Below, piece after piece: positions 49,737-58,054 of a DNA stretch of 64,000 bases. The stretch's first letter is position 1, and each line of letters opens with the position of its first letter. The stretch comes from Clostridiales bacterium (lineage in GTDB: Bacteria > Bacillota > Clostridia > Christensenellales > Aristaeellaceae): NCBI GenBank assembly GCA_015056415.1, contig SVGJ01000004.1, forward strand, positions 1 through 64,000. The letters run 5' to 3'. The translations under genes and the position numbers were made by a program. The notes beneath the pieces were generated by a model. That model saw nothing but the letters and a program-made list of their open reading frames with translations, made no database searches and was not told where the DNA came from.

Positions 49737-51980
49737 TTAGTGCATGACCACCGTGTAGGGCTTGGTGCTGTCGGTTTCCACCACAGCCTCGCCGTTCTTG
49801 ATGGTCACAGTGAAGGTGGCTGCCAGCTTGCCCTGCAGGTCGGGGATCTTCACCACGCGGGTCTCGCCCTCCTCCAGCTGGTAGATGTGCAGCTCCAGGC
49901 CGTCCAGATAGTCGTAATCGGGGCGGTTATCGCACTTACCCATAGGCAGCACGGTGCCGGGACGAACCATCAGCGGCATGGACATAAAGTCGTGGATCTC
50001 GGTCTGCCAGTGGCCGCCCTGTACCTTGTCGTCAGAAAGCAGGCAAGTCCACAGGCCATCGGGCAGGTAGTACTGCACCTGGCCATCCTTGCGGAAGATA
50101 GGCGCCACCAGGATGCTCTCACCCATCATGTACTGGCGGTCCAGGGTCTCGCAGGCGGGATCATCATAGAACTCCAGCATCATGGGACGCATCATGGGCG
50201 TGCCATGCTCGTGGGCCTCCACCGCGGCGCCATACAGGTAGGGCATCAGGCGGCACTTGAGCTTCACAAACTTGCGCAGCACGTCGCTGCTCTCATCGTC
50301 GAAGAGCCACGGCACACGATAGCTGGTGGAGCCGTGCAGGCGGCTGTGGCTGGAGAAAACGCCGAACTGGCACCAGCGCTTGTACACATCCGCGGGAGCG
50401 GTGGACTCGAAGCCGGAGATATCGTGGCTCCAGTAGCCAAAGCCGGAATGGCTCATGCTCAGGCCGGCACGCAGAGTCTCCGCCATGGAGACGTAGGAGG
50501 CGCTGTTATCGCCGCCCCAGTGTACGGGGAACTGCTGGCCGCCCACGGTGGCGCTGCGGGCAAACAGGATCGCCTCGCCCTCGCCACGGACTTCCTTGAG
50601 CAGGTCGAACACCATCTTGTTGTACAGGAAGGTGTAGTAGTTGTGCATACGCAGGGGATCGGTGCCATCGAAGTAAGCGATGTCTCGGACGGGGATGCGC
50701 TCGCCGAAGTCAGTCTTGAAGCAATCGATGCCCATATCCAGGAGCTTGCGCAGGTAAGAGCAATACCACTCGCGGGCAGCGGGGTTGGTCACGTCCAGGA
50801 TGGCCATGCCAGCCTGCCACATATCCGTCTGCCACACATCGCCATTGGTCTTCTTGAGCAGATAGCCATGCTCCATGCCCTCGTCAAACAGGGGACTGGC
50901 CTGGCCGATGTAGGGGTTGATCCAGCAGCACAGGTGCAGGCCCTTTTCATGATAGCGCTTCAGCATACCCTCGGGGTCCGGGAAGGTGTCGGGATCCCAC
51001 TCGAAGTCGCACCAGTTGAAGGCCTTCATCCAGTAGCAGTCGAAATGGAACACGCTCAGGGGAATGTCGCGCTCCGCCATGCCGCCGATGAAGGAAGAGG
51101 TAGTCTCCTCGTCATAATTGGTGGTGAAGGAGGTACTCAGCCACAGGCCAAAGCTCCAGGCAGGCAGCAGGGCGGGACGGCCGGTCAGGGCAGTGTAGAG
51201 ATCCAGGGTGCCCTTGGGGGTCTCGCCATAGATGATGTCGTAGGTCATGCTCTCGCCTTCGTGGGAGAACTGCACACGCTCCACCTTCTCGCTGGCCACC
51301 TCGAAGCTCACGTCGGAGGCGTCCTCCACCAGCACGCCGTAGCCGCGGTTGGTCATGTAGAAGGGGATGTTCTTGTAGGCCAGCTCGGAGGCGGTGCCGC
51401 CGTCGGCATTCCACATATCAATGGTCTGGCCGTTTTTCACATAAGCGCCAAAACGCTCGCCCAGGCCGTAAACGGTCTCGCCCACGTCCAGCATGAGGGA
51501 TTCCACCATGTAGCTCTTGCCATGGGGCAGCAGGGAGGAGGGGGTGTTGTCCTTCTTCAAAGCGCGGCCCATGGCACGGAAGCCGGAGGTGGTCAGCACG
51601 CGGTCACCCACCATGTAGTCCACCTGCCACTGGCCGTGGGCCTTCAGCACGCGGGCGGTCAGATCGCCGCTGGTGAAGGAAACGAAGTCCTCGCCCTCGT
51701 CGATGACGGGCAGCACTTCTTCCTCGTAGGTCTCGAAGCGGGGCTCCTTGACCCTGGCGCCGGCGAAGTGGGTCACCTTGACGCGGATCACGTTCTTGCG
51801 GGGGGCAGTGAAGGTCACCGTCAGGGTGCCGCCATCCAGCACATCGCCGCGGTGGTTCACAGGGCGGCAGGCAGAGATCACCTGCAGTGCCTTGTCAGAC
51901 TTGTTGGCGCGCACACACTGGGTGGCATAGCTCATCACATAGTCCTGCTTGATCATCCAATAGCCGTTGGAAAAACGCAT
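49737..51980 (-). CDS. GH31 alpha-xylosidase (YicI-like)
   Basis: The 747-residue enzyme removes alpha-linked xylose from the non-reducing end of xyloglucan-type oligosaccharides (isoprimeverose units). YicI-like features are GETVYGLGERFGAYVKNGQ, PLSVFHFDCYWMKAFNWCDFEWDP, the nucleophile Asp in CFKTDFGERIP and the acid/base Asp in VHWGGDNSASYVSMAETLR, then a C-terminal beta-domain. No signal peptide is present, so it is cytoplasmic. It is 18 bases after the fucosidase gene, in one operon. Confidence 0.94.
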   Translation of the reverse strand: MRFSNGYWMIKQDYVMSYATQCVRANKSDKALQVISACRPVNHRGDVLDGGTLTVTFTAPRKNVIRVKVTHFAGARVKEPRFETYEEEVLPVIDEGEDFVSFTSGDLTARVLKAHGQWQVDYMVGDRVLTTSGFRAMGRALKKDNTPSSLLPHGKSYMVESLMLDVGETVYGLGERFGAYVKNGQTIDMWNADGGTASELAYKNIPFYMTNRGYGVLVEDASDVSFEVASEKVERVQFSHEGESMTYDIIYGETPKGTLDLYTALTGRPALLPAWSFGLWLSTSFTTNYDEETTSSFIGGMAERDIPLSVFHFDCYWMKAFNWCDFEWDPDTFPDPEGMLKRYHEKGLHLCCWINPYIGQASPLFDEGMEHGYLLKKTNGDVWQTDMWQAGMAILDVTNPAAREWYCSYLRKLLDMGIDCFKTDFGERIPVRDIAYFDGTDPLRMHNYYTFLYNKMVFDLLKEVRGEGEAILFARSATVGGQQFPVHWGGDNSASYVSMAETLRAGLSMSHSGFGYWSHDISGFESTAPADVYKRWCQFGVFSSHSRLHGSTSYRVPWLFDDESSDVLRKFVKLKCRLMPYLYGAAVEAHEHGTPMMRPMMLEFYDDPACETLDRQYMMGESILVAPIFRKDGQVQYYLPDGLWTCLLSDDKVQGGHWQTEIHDFMSMPLMVRPGTVLPMGKCDNRPDYDYLDGLELHIYQLEEGETRVVKIPDLQGKLAATFTVTIKNGEAVVETDSTKPYTVVMH

Positions 51981-51998
51981 AAGACATTCTCCTTTATC

Positions 51999-53465
51999 TT
52001 AATCTGTAATAATTTTGACGACCACAGGCATATCGCTGCGGAAATCTCCCAGTTCAACGGTAAGCGCCTTGTCATCACGGCTCCACTCAGCCTCGCCCAT
52101 GCCCAGCACCTCCACCTTGCGGATGATGCCGTGCCACAGGGGCTTGTGGCTCGCGTCGGCCTCACGCAGGCTCTTGATGCGCAGCACGCCGTCCTCGGGG
52201 CAGCGCATGGCGGTGGCGTAGATATTGCCGCCTCGGCAGGTGAAGCGGAAGTCCTCGCTGGTGAAATCGCGGCTCTTGCTGTCGGCGAACTGGCCTTCCT
52301 CCACAGCGGTGGGGCCCTCAAAGGGGATGCGCCAGATACCGGTGCCGTGAATCGCCTCGCCATTGACCTTCATCCAGGCTGCCATGGCTTTGAGGATGCT
52401 CATGTCGCCCTCAGAGAGGGAGCCATCCGGGCAGGGGCCGAAGTTCATCAGCAGGCGGCCGTTCTTGCATACCACATCCACCAGATCCCAGATGATCTCA
52501 ATGGGCTGCTTGTAGATGGGATTGGCGGAATAGCACCAGCTGTTTCGCATCACGGAGGTATCGCTCTGCCACAGGAAGGGCTTCACCTCGGCAAACTGAC
52601 CGCGCTCCACATCCGGCACCGCGATGCCAAAGGGATAGGCGTCATGCTTGTAGTTGATGATGCCGCCGCCCCATTCCTCGCTGCGGTTGTAGTAATAAGC
52701 GGTGAATTTCTTCAGCCAGGGCTTGACGCTCTCGTGCTGGATCCACCAGTCAAAATACAGGATACGGGGATGATAGCGATCCACGATCTCGCAGCAGCGC
52801 AGGAGCCAGTCGGTCATGAATTCCTCGCTGGGCGAGCCCTCGGAATGGATATCGTGCTGGTTCACGGGTTCGGGCATGGCGGGCCAGTAGAGGTGATCCC
52901 GCGGCACATCCTGGGGAATATCGCTCTCGAACTCCTTGCCGTGGGACATAAACCACCAGTGCTCCACGCGATGGGTGGAAGCGCCCACCGTCATGCCGGC
53001 GCGCTCCGCCTCCCGCAGGAGGTCGCCCATCACGTCGCGATGGGGGCCCATTTCGGCGGCGTTCCAACGGGACAATTCGGACTTGTACATCTGGAAGCCA
53101 TCGTGATGCTCTGCCACGGGAACGATGTAATCCGCCCCAGCTTCGGTAAAGGCCTTGATCCACGCCTGGGGATCAAACCTCTCCATCGTCAGCATGGGGA
53201 TGAAATCCTTGTAGCCGAATTCTTTGTGATCGCCCCAGTGCTTCAGGTGGTGCTCATACTCCGGGGAATCCTTGACATACATATTACGGGCATACCAATC
53301 ATGGTACGCGGGTACCGAGAAGGGGCCCCAGTGCAGGAAGATGCCCAGCCGGGTCTCCCTGTACCATGCCGGTACAGGACGCTCCGCCAAAGAGGCCCAC
53401 TCCGGCTTGTATGGGCCCTGTTCGATCACCTTGTTGATCTGATCCAGATAAACCTGACGATCCAT
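51999..53465 (-). CDS. GH29 alpha-L-fucosidase
   Basis: The 488-residue protein fits GH29: WYRETRLGIFLHWGPFSVPAYHDWYARNMY at the N-terminus, ADYIVPVAEHHDGFQMYKS, the nucleophile Asp in RILYFDWWIQHE, and NGRLLMNFGPCPDGS near the domain boundary. It hydrolyses terminal alpha-L-fucose with retention. There is no signal peptide. Pairing with an alpha-xylosidase suggests stepwise trimming of fucosylated xyloglucan oligosaccharides inside the cell. The ATG at 53465 has AAGGAG 7 bases upstream. Confidence 0.93.
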   Translation of the reverse strand: MDRQVYLDQINKVIEQGPYKPEWASLAERPVPAWYRETRLGIFLHWGPFSVPAYHDWYARNMYVKDSPEYEHHLKHWGDHKEFGYKDFIPMLTMERFDPQAWIKAFTEAGADYIVPVAEHHDGFQMYKSELSRWNAAEMGPHRDVMGDLLREAERAGMTVGASTHRVEHWWFMSHGKEFESDIPQDVPRDHLYWPAMPEPVNQHDIHSEGSPSEEFMTDWLLRCCEIVDRYHPRILYFDWWIQHESVKPWLKKFTAYYYNRSEEWGGGIINYKHDAYPFGIAVPDVERGQFAEVKPFLWQSDTSVMRNSWCYSANPIYKQPIEIIWDLVDVVCKNGRLLMNFGPCPDGSLSEGDMSILKAMAAWMKVNGEAIHGTGIWRIPFEGPTAVEEGQFADSKSRDFTSEDFRFTCRGGNIYATAMRCPEDGVLRIKSLREADASHKPLWHGIIRKVEVLGMGEAEWSRDDKALTVELGDFRSDMPVVVKIITD

Positions 53466-53526
53466 GCAGTCGCTCCTTTCAGGAGGTATTTCATTTTTCA
53501 CGCAGCGGTCTTTCCGCGCTGCCTAT

Positions 53527-53555
53527 AGTTTACTGGAAAACGATCATTTTGCCAA
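53527..53555 (-). promoter_or_regulatory. Promoter of the fucosidase-xylosidase operon
   Basis: Minus strand TTGGCA, 17 bases, TAAACT. A GC-rich hairpin (GCAGCG / CGCTGC, 53502-53522) lies in the leader. Confidence 0.6.
53537..53550. promoter_or_regulatory. Near-palindromic candidate operator in the fucosidase promoter
   Basis: AAAACGATCATTTT lies between the -35 and -10 boxes. It is palindromic apart from one pair. No regulator is encoded next to it. Confidence 0.35.
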
Positions 53556-53596
53556 GCCCAAAATACGTTTTTTCCTTTCTTTTCTCGCAAAGAATG

Positions 53597-53605
53597 TGTT
53601 ATACT
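53597..53605 (+). promoter_or_regulatory. Extended -10 promoter of murG
   Basis: TGTTATACT, an extended -10, lies 46 bases before the murG ATG. No good -35 is visible. Confidence 0.5.
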
Positions 53606-53650
53606 AAAGCAGGAACCATCATCACGCTATTTTGAAAGGGATCCCTTTTT

Positions 53651-54715
53651 ATGAAAAAGATCGTTCTTACCGGCGGCGGCACGCTGGGCCACGTTACCCC
53701 CCACCTGTCCCTGATCCCCCACCTGCAGGCCGCAGGCTATGAGATCCACTACATCGGCACCGAAAAGGGCATGGAGGCCGAGAAGATCCGTTCCGTCCCC
53801 GGTGTGACCTACCACGCTGTGAAGAGCGGCAAGCTTCGCCGCTATTTCTCCTGGCAGAACTTCACCGATCCCTTCCGTGTGCTGGCCGGGATGTTCCAGT
53901 CTGCCGCGCTGATGGGCAAGATCAAGCCTGACGTAGCCTTCTCCAAGGGCGGTTTTGTGGCGGTACCGGTGGTGTTCGGCGCGTGGCTCAACCGCATCCC
54001 CGTGGTCTGCCACGAAAGCGACCTGACCCCCGGCCTGGCCAACAAACTGTGCAAGCCCTTCGCCAAAAAGATCGCCACCACCTTCCCCGAGTGCGCCCAA
54101 GCCCTGGGCCCCAAGGCCGAGATGACCGGCACCCCCCTGCGCCCCGAGCTGTTCCACGGCAGCCGTGCCAAGGGCCTGAGCCTTCTGGGCTTTGGCGGCA
54201 GCAAGCCCATCCTGCTGATGATGGGCGGCTCATCCGGCGCTCAGGCAGTGAACAAAGCCCTCCGTGAAGCGCTGCCCCAGCTCACCCCGCAGTTCGACGT
54301 CGCCCACCTGTGCGGCAAAGGCAACCTGGACGAAAGCCTGAATGGCACCCCCGGCTATACGCAGATCGAAATGCTCAGCGCCGAGCTCCCCGACGCCCTG
54401 GCCTGTACCGACCTGGTGCTCTCCCGTGCCGGCAGCAACGCCCTGTGCGAGTTCCAGGCCCTGTGCAAGCCCATGCTGCTGGTCCCCTATCCCAAGGGCG
54501 CCAGCCGCGGCGACCAGATCCTCAACGCCCAGAGCCTGGAAAAGCGCGGCCTGTGCCGTGTGCTGCTCCAGGAGAACATGACCGCCCAGACCCTCGTGGA
54601 CGCCCTGCAGCAGACCTGGGCCGACCGTGAGCAGCTTACCGGCGCCCTCAGGGCCGCCCCGCCTGCTGATGGTACCCAGCGTGTGCTGGAGATGATCGAG
54701 GAGGTTCAGCAATAA
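53651..54715 (+). CDS. murG: UDP-N-acetylglucosamine:lipid I transferase MurG
   Basis: MurG adds GlcNAc to undecaprenyl-pyrophosphoryl-MurNAc-pentapeptide (lipid I) to give lipid II on the inner face of the membrane. The 354-residue GT28 protein shows LTGGGTLGHVTPHLSLIPHL, AFSKGGFVAVPVVFGAWLNRIPVVCHESDLTPGLANKL, MMGGSSGAQAVN and the donor-site region SRAGSNALCEFQALCKPMLLVPYP. It stands alone here rather than in a division/cell-wall cluster, so it may be a second copy of the MurG type seen in some Bacillota. Confidence 0.94.
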   Translation: MKKIVLTGGGTLGHVTPHLSLIPHLQAAGYEIHYIGTEKGMEAEKIRSVPGVTYHAVKSGKLRRYFSWQNFTDPFRVLAGMFQSAALMGKIKPDVAFSKGGFVAVPVVFGAWLNRIPVVCHESDLTPGLANKLCKPFAKKIATTFPECAQALGPKAEMTGTPLRPELFHGSRAKGLSLLGFGGSKPILLMMGGSSGAQAVNKALREALPQLTPQFDVAHLCGKGNLDESLNGTPGYTQIEMLSAELPDALACTDLVLSRAGSNALCEFQALCKPMLLVPYPKGASRGDQILNAQSLEKRGLCRVLLQENMTAQTLVDALQQTWADREQLTGALRAAPPADGTQRVLEMIEEVQQ

Positions 54716-54756
54716 AGAAAACCACCGTGTGAAACCCTTCACGCGGTGGTTTTCTT
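54715..54756. terminator. Bidirectional terminator between murG and the GNAT gene
   Basis: AAGAAAACCACCG-t-GTGAA / TTCAC-g-CGGTGGTTTTCTT with a four-base loop serves both converging genes. Confidence 0.92.
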
Positions 54757-55276
54757 ATATTTTCTTTTCCAGGCACACCAGCTGCACGCCTTCGATGCCA
54801 TTGAAGCAGCAGGGCACGACGCCCACCTCTTCATAGCCCAGTTTCCTGTACAGGCTGCGGGCAACGGTGTTTCTCGCGTTGGTGTCCATCCGCAGGAAAG
54901 GGCAGTCCTGCGCCATGGCAAATTCCTCATAAAACGCCACGAAGCGCTTGCCAATGCCCCGGCCCTTCAGGCAGGGATCCACCGCCAGCGTGTGCAGCAC
55001 CATGACGTTCTCCTCCGCCGCGGGATGCTTCCACGCCGCCAGCGCGTATTCCGCCACCTGCTCCTGGTTGATCCTGGCCGCCGCCACAACTGCGCCCTGC
55101 TCCACAGCCACATACATATCGCCTTGCCGCACCGCATTTGCCGCGGTTTCCTTTGTGGGATAGATCGCTCTGATCCAGCCCGTGGTGGCAAGGCCCTGCT
55201 CCTCCCGGTCGTGGATGGCATGATAGATGGCGGCAATGCCATCAACATCCGCCGCGGTAGCTTTCCGAATGATCAC
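54755..55276 (-). CDS. GNAT family N-acetyltransferase
   Basis: The 173-residue protein has the GNAT fold: MIIRKATAADVDGIAAIYHAIHD at the N-terminus, VLHTLAVDPCLKGRGIGKRFVAFYEEFA with the acetyl-CoA P-loop (Gly-x-Gly after Arg), then LRMDTNARNTVARSLYRKLGYEEVG. The acceptor is unknown. It starts at GTG with GGAG upstream and follows the DUF1836 gene by 29 bases. Confidence 0.9.
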   Translation of the reverse strand: MIIRKATAADVDGIAAIYHAIHDREEQGLATTGWIRAIYPTKETAANAVRQGDMYVAVEQGAVVAAARINQEQVAEYALAAWKHPAAEENVMVLHTLAVDPCLKGRGIGKRFVAFYEEFAMAQDCPFLRMDTNARNTVARSLYRKLGYEEVGVVPCCFNGIEGVQLVCLEKKI

Positions 55277-55305
55277 TGCAACACGCTCCGCTTCTGTTCC
55301 ATGCT

Positions 55306-55818
55306 TTACGCCTCAGGCGCCTGGGGCTGCTCCGGCGGAGCCTTGTCCTTCAGCCTGTCGTTGACGTAGATCACATTGGCCACCGCCACGATCACGCTGC
55401 GCAGCACGTCCTTGGCCTCGGAATTGGTGGTGCCCAGATAGCTGATGTCCTCCTGCACGCCGAAGATGTAATACAGCAGATTCTCCAGCTCGGAGCAGAA
55501 GTAATCGTAGGCCACCTCCTCGGTATACACACCGTGCATCAGCGTGAACATCCTGGCGATGCTCTCCATGGAGAGGACGTTCTTGGCCACCGCGATAAAG
55601 AACAGATAGGCGATCTGCTCCGCGTCGTACTGCTTTTTCACCGGGCTTTTGATGTAACCCTTTTTCACATAGTTGCTCACCATGGAGGAAGTGATCTCCA
55701 TGCAGCCCAGGGGCTCAAGGTACTGATTGATGTATTTGATCGTCTGATCCAGGTACAGGCCCATGTTGGGGATCTCCCTGTACCGGGGCATACGGAAATC
55801 CTCGATGCGGATAGCCAT
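55306..55818 (-). CDS. DUF1836 protein (putative MerR-like regulator)
   Basis: The 170-residue protein matches the DUF1836 pattern: EIPNMGLYLDQTIKYINQYLEPLGCMEITSSMVSNYVKKGYIKSPVKKQYDAEQIAYLFFIAVAKNVLSMESIARMF. The N-terminal half looks like a winged-helix domain. Its targets are unknown. It ends in a Pro-rich tail (KAPPEQPQAPEA). GGAGG supports the ATG at 55818. It is divergent from degV, separated by 184 bases that hold both promoters. Confidence 0.85.
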   Translation of the reverse strand: MAIRIEDFRMPRYREIPNMGLYLDQTIKYINQYLEPLGCMEITSSMVSNYVKKGYIKSPVKKQYDAEQIAYLFFIAVAKNVLSMESIARMFTLMHGVYTEEVAYDYFCSELENLLYYIFGVQEDISYLGTTNSEAKDVLRSVIVAVANVIYVNDRLKDKAPPEQPQAPEA

Positions 55819-55843
55819 GGCGTTGCGCCTCCTTTGCTTTACT

Positions 55844-55872
55844 ATTATAAAGCAGGAGCAAAAAAACGTCAA
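55844..55872 (-). promoter_or_regulatory. Promoter of the DUF1836-GNAT operon
   Basis: Minus strand TTGACG, 17 bases, TATAAT. Confidence 0.8.
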
Positions 55873-55912
55873 TGCAGTTTGTGAATATTCCGTAACAAGC
55901 GCACATCATGCC

Positions 55913-55941
55913 TTGACAGGTTTCTGAAAAGCTGTTATAGT
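55913..55941 (+). promoter_or_regulatory. Promoter of degV
   Basis: TTGACA, 17 bases, TATAGT with an extended TGT. Confidence 0.8.
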
Positions 55942-55952
55942 CAAACCAGTTC

Positions 55953-55973
55953 ATCGGTTTCTCGAAAACCGAT
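55953..55973 (+). promoter_or_regulatory. Inverted repeat at the degV transcription start
   Basis: ATCGGTTT-N5-AAACCGAT lies 11 bases after the -10 box. It could be a repressor operator or a short 5' hairpin. Confidence 0.45.
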
Positions 55974-56002
55974 AGATTCCCTCACATAAGAAGGCGTTAC
56001 GC

Positions 56003-56830
56003 ATGGCATTCAAGATCGTCGCTGATTCCTCCGCTGACCTGCTCAGCTTCTCCGGTGTGGATTTCGCCTCCGTCCCGTTGACCATTATGGCTGGCGAGCG
56101 CACCTTTGTGGACGACGCCGCGCTGGATCCCCGCGAAATGCTGGATTATCTGGCCACCTACAAAGGCCGCAGCACCACCGCCTGCCCCAACCCCGACGCA
56201 TGGCGCGAAGCCTTCGGCGAGGCGGACGAGGTGGTGTGCGTCACCATCACCAGCAACCTGAGCGGCTCCTGCAATGCCGCCATGATCGCCAGGGAGGATT
56301 ATCTGCGCCTCCATCCCGACCGCAAGGTTCTGGTGGTGGATTCGCTTTCCACCGGCCCGGAGATGGTGCTGCTGATCGAGCAGATCGCCGAGTGGCATCA
56401 GGCCGGCTACACCTTCGAGGCCATCGAGCGTGAGATCGCCGGATATCATAAGACCACCCACCTGACCTTCGCCCTGGAAAGCCTGCGCAGCCTGGTCAAC
56501 AATGGCCGCGTGAGTCCCGCTGTGGCCGCCCTGGCCGGCCTGCTGAACATCCGCATCGTGGGCATCGCCAGCGATGTGGGCACCCTGCAGCCCGTCAGTA
56601 AATGCCGCGGCGAAAAGCGCACCCAGCAGGGTCTTATCAACGTGATGAAGGATCACGGCTTCAAGGGCGGCAAGGTCCGCATCGCCCATAACAACCCCGC
56701 CCTGACCGAGATCATGACCGGCCTCATCCGCGAGGTCGCCCCCACCGCCGACATTCAGTCCTATCAGGCTCGCGGCCTGGTGAGCTTCTATGCCGAGGAC
56801 GGCGGTATCCTGATCGGTTATGAAGGCTGA
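56003..56830 (+). CDS. DegV family fatty-acid-binding protein
   Basis: The 275-residue protein is a DegV/FakB-type EDD-fold protein. Such proteins bind a fatty acid in a tunnel and, where a FakA kinase is present, present it for phosphorylation. Signature regions are FKIVADSSADLL, SVPLTIMAGERTFVDD, TSACP-like TACPNPDAW, CVTITSNLSGSCNAAMIAREDY and VDSLSTGPEMVLL, with a conserved RTQQGL later. No FakA gene is in the window. AAGGCG precedes the ATG. Confidence 0.92.
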   Translation: MAFKIVADSSADLLSFSGVDFASVPLTIMAGERTFVDDAALDPREMLDYLATYKGRSTTACPNPDAWREAFGEADEVVCVTITSNLSGSCNAAMIAREDYLRLHPDRKVLVVDSLSTGPEMVLLIEQIAEWHQAGYTFEAIEREIAGYHKTTHLTFALESLRSLVNNGRVSPAVAALAGLLNIRIVGIASDVGTLQPVSKCRGEKRTQQGLINVMKDHGFKGGKVRIAHNNPALTEIMTGLIREVAPTADIQSYQARGLVSFYAEDGGILIGYEG

Positions 56831-56866
56831 ATAACGCCGTGCGCAGCGTTGCGCATATATATCAAG

Positions 56867-56901
56867 AAACGCCAGACTGAAGTTCAGTCTGGCGTTTCGC
56901 G
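56867..56901. repeat. Dispersed palindrome A, copy 2
   Basis: Identical to 18746-18780 except for the central base (G for C). It lies between the converging degV and CPBP genes. Confidence 0.85.
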
Positions 56902-56926
56902 CCGCAGGGCAGGAAATATCCATCAC

Positions 56927-57817
56927 TCATTCGCTTTTCTTCTTTACGCAAATGATGACGGCCACAATGATCATGGGGATCATACTGATGATACCAATAA
57001 ACGCCGGGCCGAGGATCGACATCTGTGCATATTCGGGTTTTGCCAGATACGCAAAGATGGTAAATGCATTGATGGCGCCATGCATCAGAGAGGGCAGCCA
57101 GATCGTCGCTGTCTTTTCGTATACATGATCCAGCAGAATACCCATCATAACAGTGCAAATACAGAATACGATCAGCCCGAGCACCGGAGCGCCAATATAT
57201 TCTTTGCCATACTCATAGCCGGCCAGGATCATAACCGGCCAGTGCCAGGCGCCCCAGATCGCACCACCCACGATGCGGCCCCTGGTAATGCCCAGCTTTT
57301 CCTTCAGATAGGGATACATAACGCCTCTCCAGCCGACCTCTTCCCCCAGGGCGGCAAACATATTGATAAATGGCACAAAGGTAACCGCCTGGATGCTGCT
57401 GATCAACAGATACATCGGCATCGTTAAGCCTTGCGCTTCAAACTGTTCCAAAGCGCCGGCCTCTTCCATCAGGCCGTAGAGGGTCGAGTATTCAGCATCA
57501 AACGCGCCGGGAAAAACAGCGAAAAACAAAACGCCGCCAATGATGCTGAGCACAGCCGGCATCCACAGCGCAAAGAACACATATCGCACTTTACCTTTCA
57601 AGCGCGGCGCCCATCCCATGCCCTTCAGCGGGATCCGGGCGATGAACACACCCAGGAAAGGCATATACATCGTAATCGCCATAACAATGGTAAAGGCTAT
57701 TTGATTTCCATTGTTGCTGAAAACACTGGCGATGATCTCCAGGATCCAGGCCAGGCCAAATGCCACGATCATGTATTTCGTAAATTGCTTTCTGCTCATT
57801 TTTGTGTTTTCCATCAT
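56927..57817 (-). CDS. CPBP family intramembrane metalloprotease
   Basis: The 296-residue polytopic protein contains the CPBP/type-II CAAX protease motifs: GEEVGWRGVMYPYL (EExxxR), AIWGAWHWPVM with a metal-binding His, and a later LPSLMHGAINA. Family members cleave prenylated or bacteriocin-like substrates in the membrane or act in immunity and anchoring. It is monocistronic, with a large palindrome at its promoter. Of two ATGs, 57817 has GAGAGG 7 bases upstream. Confidence 0.9.
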   Translation of the reverse strand: MMENTKMSRKQFTKYMIVAFGLAWILEIIASVFSNNGNQIAFTIVMAITMYMPFLGVFIARIPLKGMGWAPRLKGKVRYVFFALWMPAVLSIIGGVLFFAVFPGAFDAEYSTLYGLMEEAGALEQFEAQGLTMPMYLLISSIQAVTFVPFINMFAALGEEVGWRGVMYPYLKEKLGITRGRIVGGAIWGAWHWPVMILAGYEYGKEYIGAPVLGLIVFCICTVMMGILLDHVYEKTATIWLPSLMHGAINAFTIFAYLAKPEYAQMSILGPAFIGIISMIPMIIVAVIICVKKKSE

Positions 57818-57909
57818 CCGTCGACCTCTCTTCTCTGAATATCTGGACTCCTGTTTTTTTCGGAGCCAGGGCGAGTTGTCCCGCCTCCTTTCAAGGGCCA
57901 TAGTAGCAC

Positions 57910-57948
57910 ATAACGTAGCGTGACAAGCAATACATCACGCTGCGTTAT
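57910..57948. promoter_or_regulatory. Large inverted repeat in the CPBP promoter region
   Basis: ATAACGTAGCGTGA and TCACGCTGCGTTAT (one mismatch in 14) are separated by 11 bases. On the minus strand it precedes an extended -10 (TGTGCTACTAT). It looks like an operator for a dimeric repressor; no such gene is adjacent. Confidence 0.5.
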
Positions 57949-57975
57949 TTTATGAATAGCGGATATTTATTTCTA

Positions 57976-58010
57976 AAAAAGCCGCGCCGAACAAAACGAC
58001 GCGGTTTTTC
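57976..58010 (-). terminator. Terminator of deoC
   Basis: AAAAAGCCGCG and CGCGGTTTTT arms (one bulged G), 45 bases after the deoC stop on the minus strand. Confidence 0.75.
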
Positions 58011-58054
58011 CTGTGTATATGAACGCCTCCAATGGTGCGCAGCGTTCTTTGCGC

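Noticed and set aside
45485-53528. Very long antisense ORFs (1,297 codons opposite the MBOAT/DHHW genes and 1,268 codons opposite the GH31/GH29 genes)
   Set aside because: Their translations are low-complexity Gly/His/Val/Leu-rich shadows without domains or ribosome sites. They are produced by GC-biased third codon positions of the well-supported genes on the other strand.
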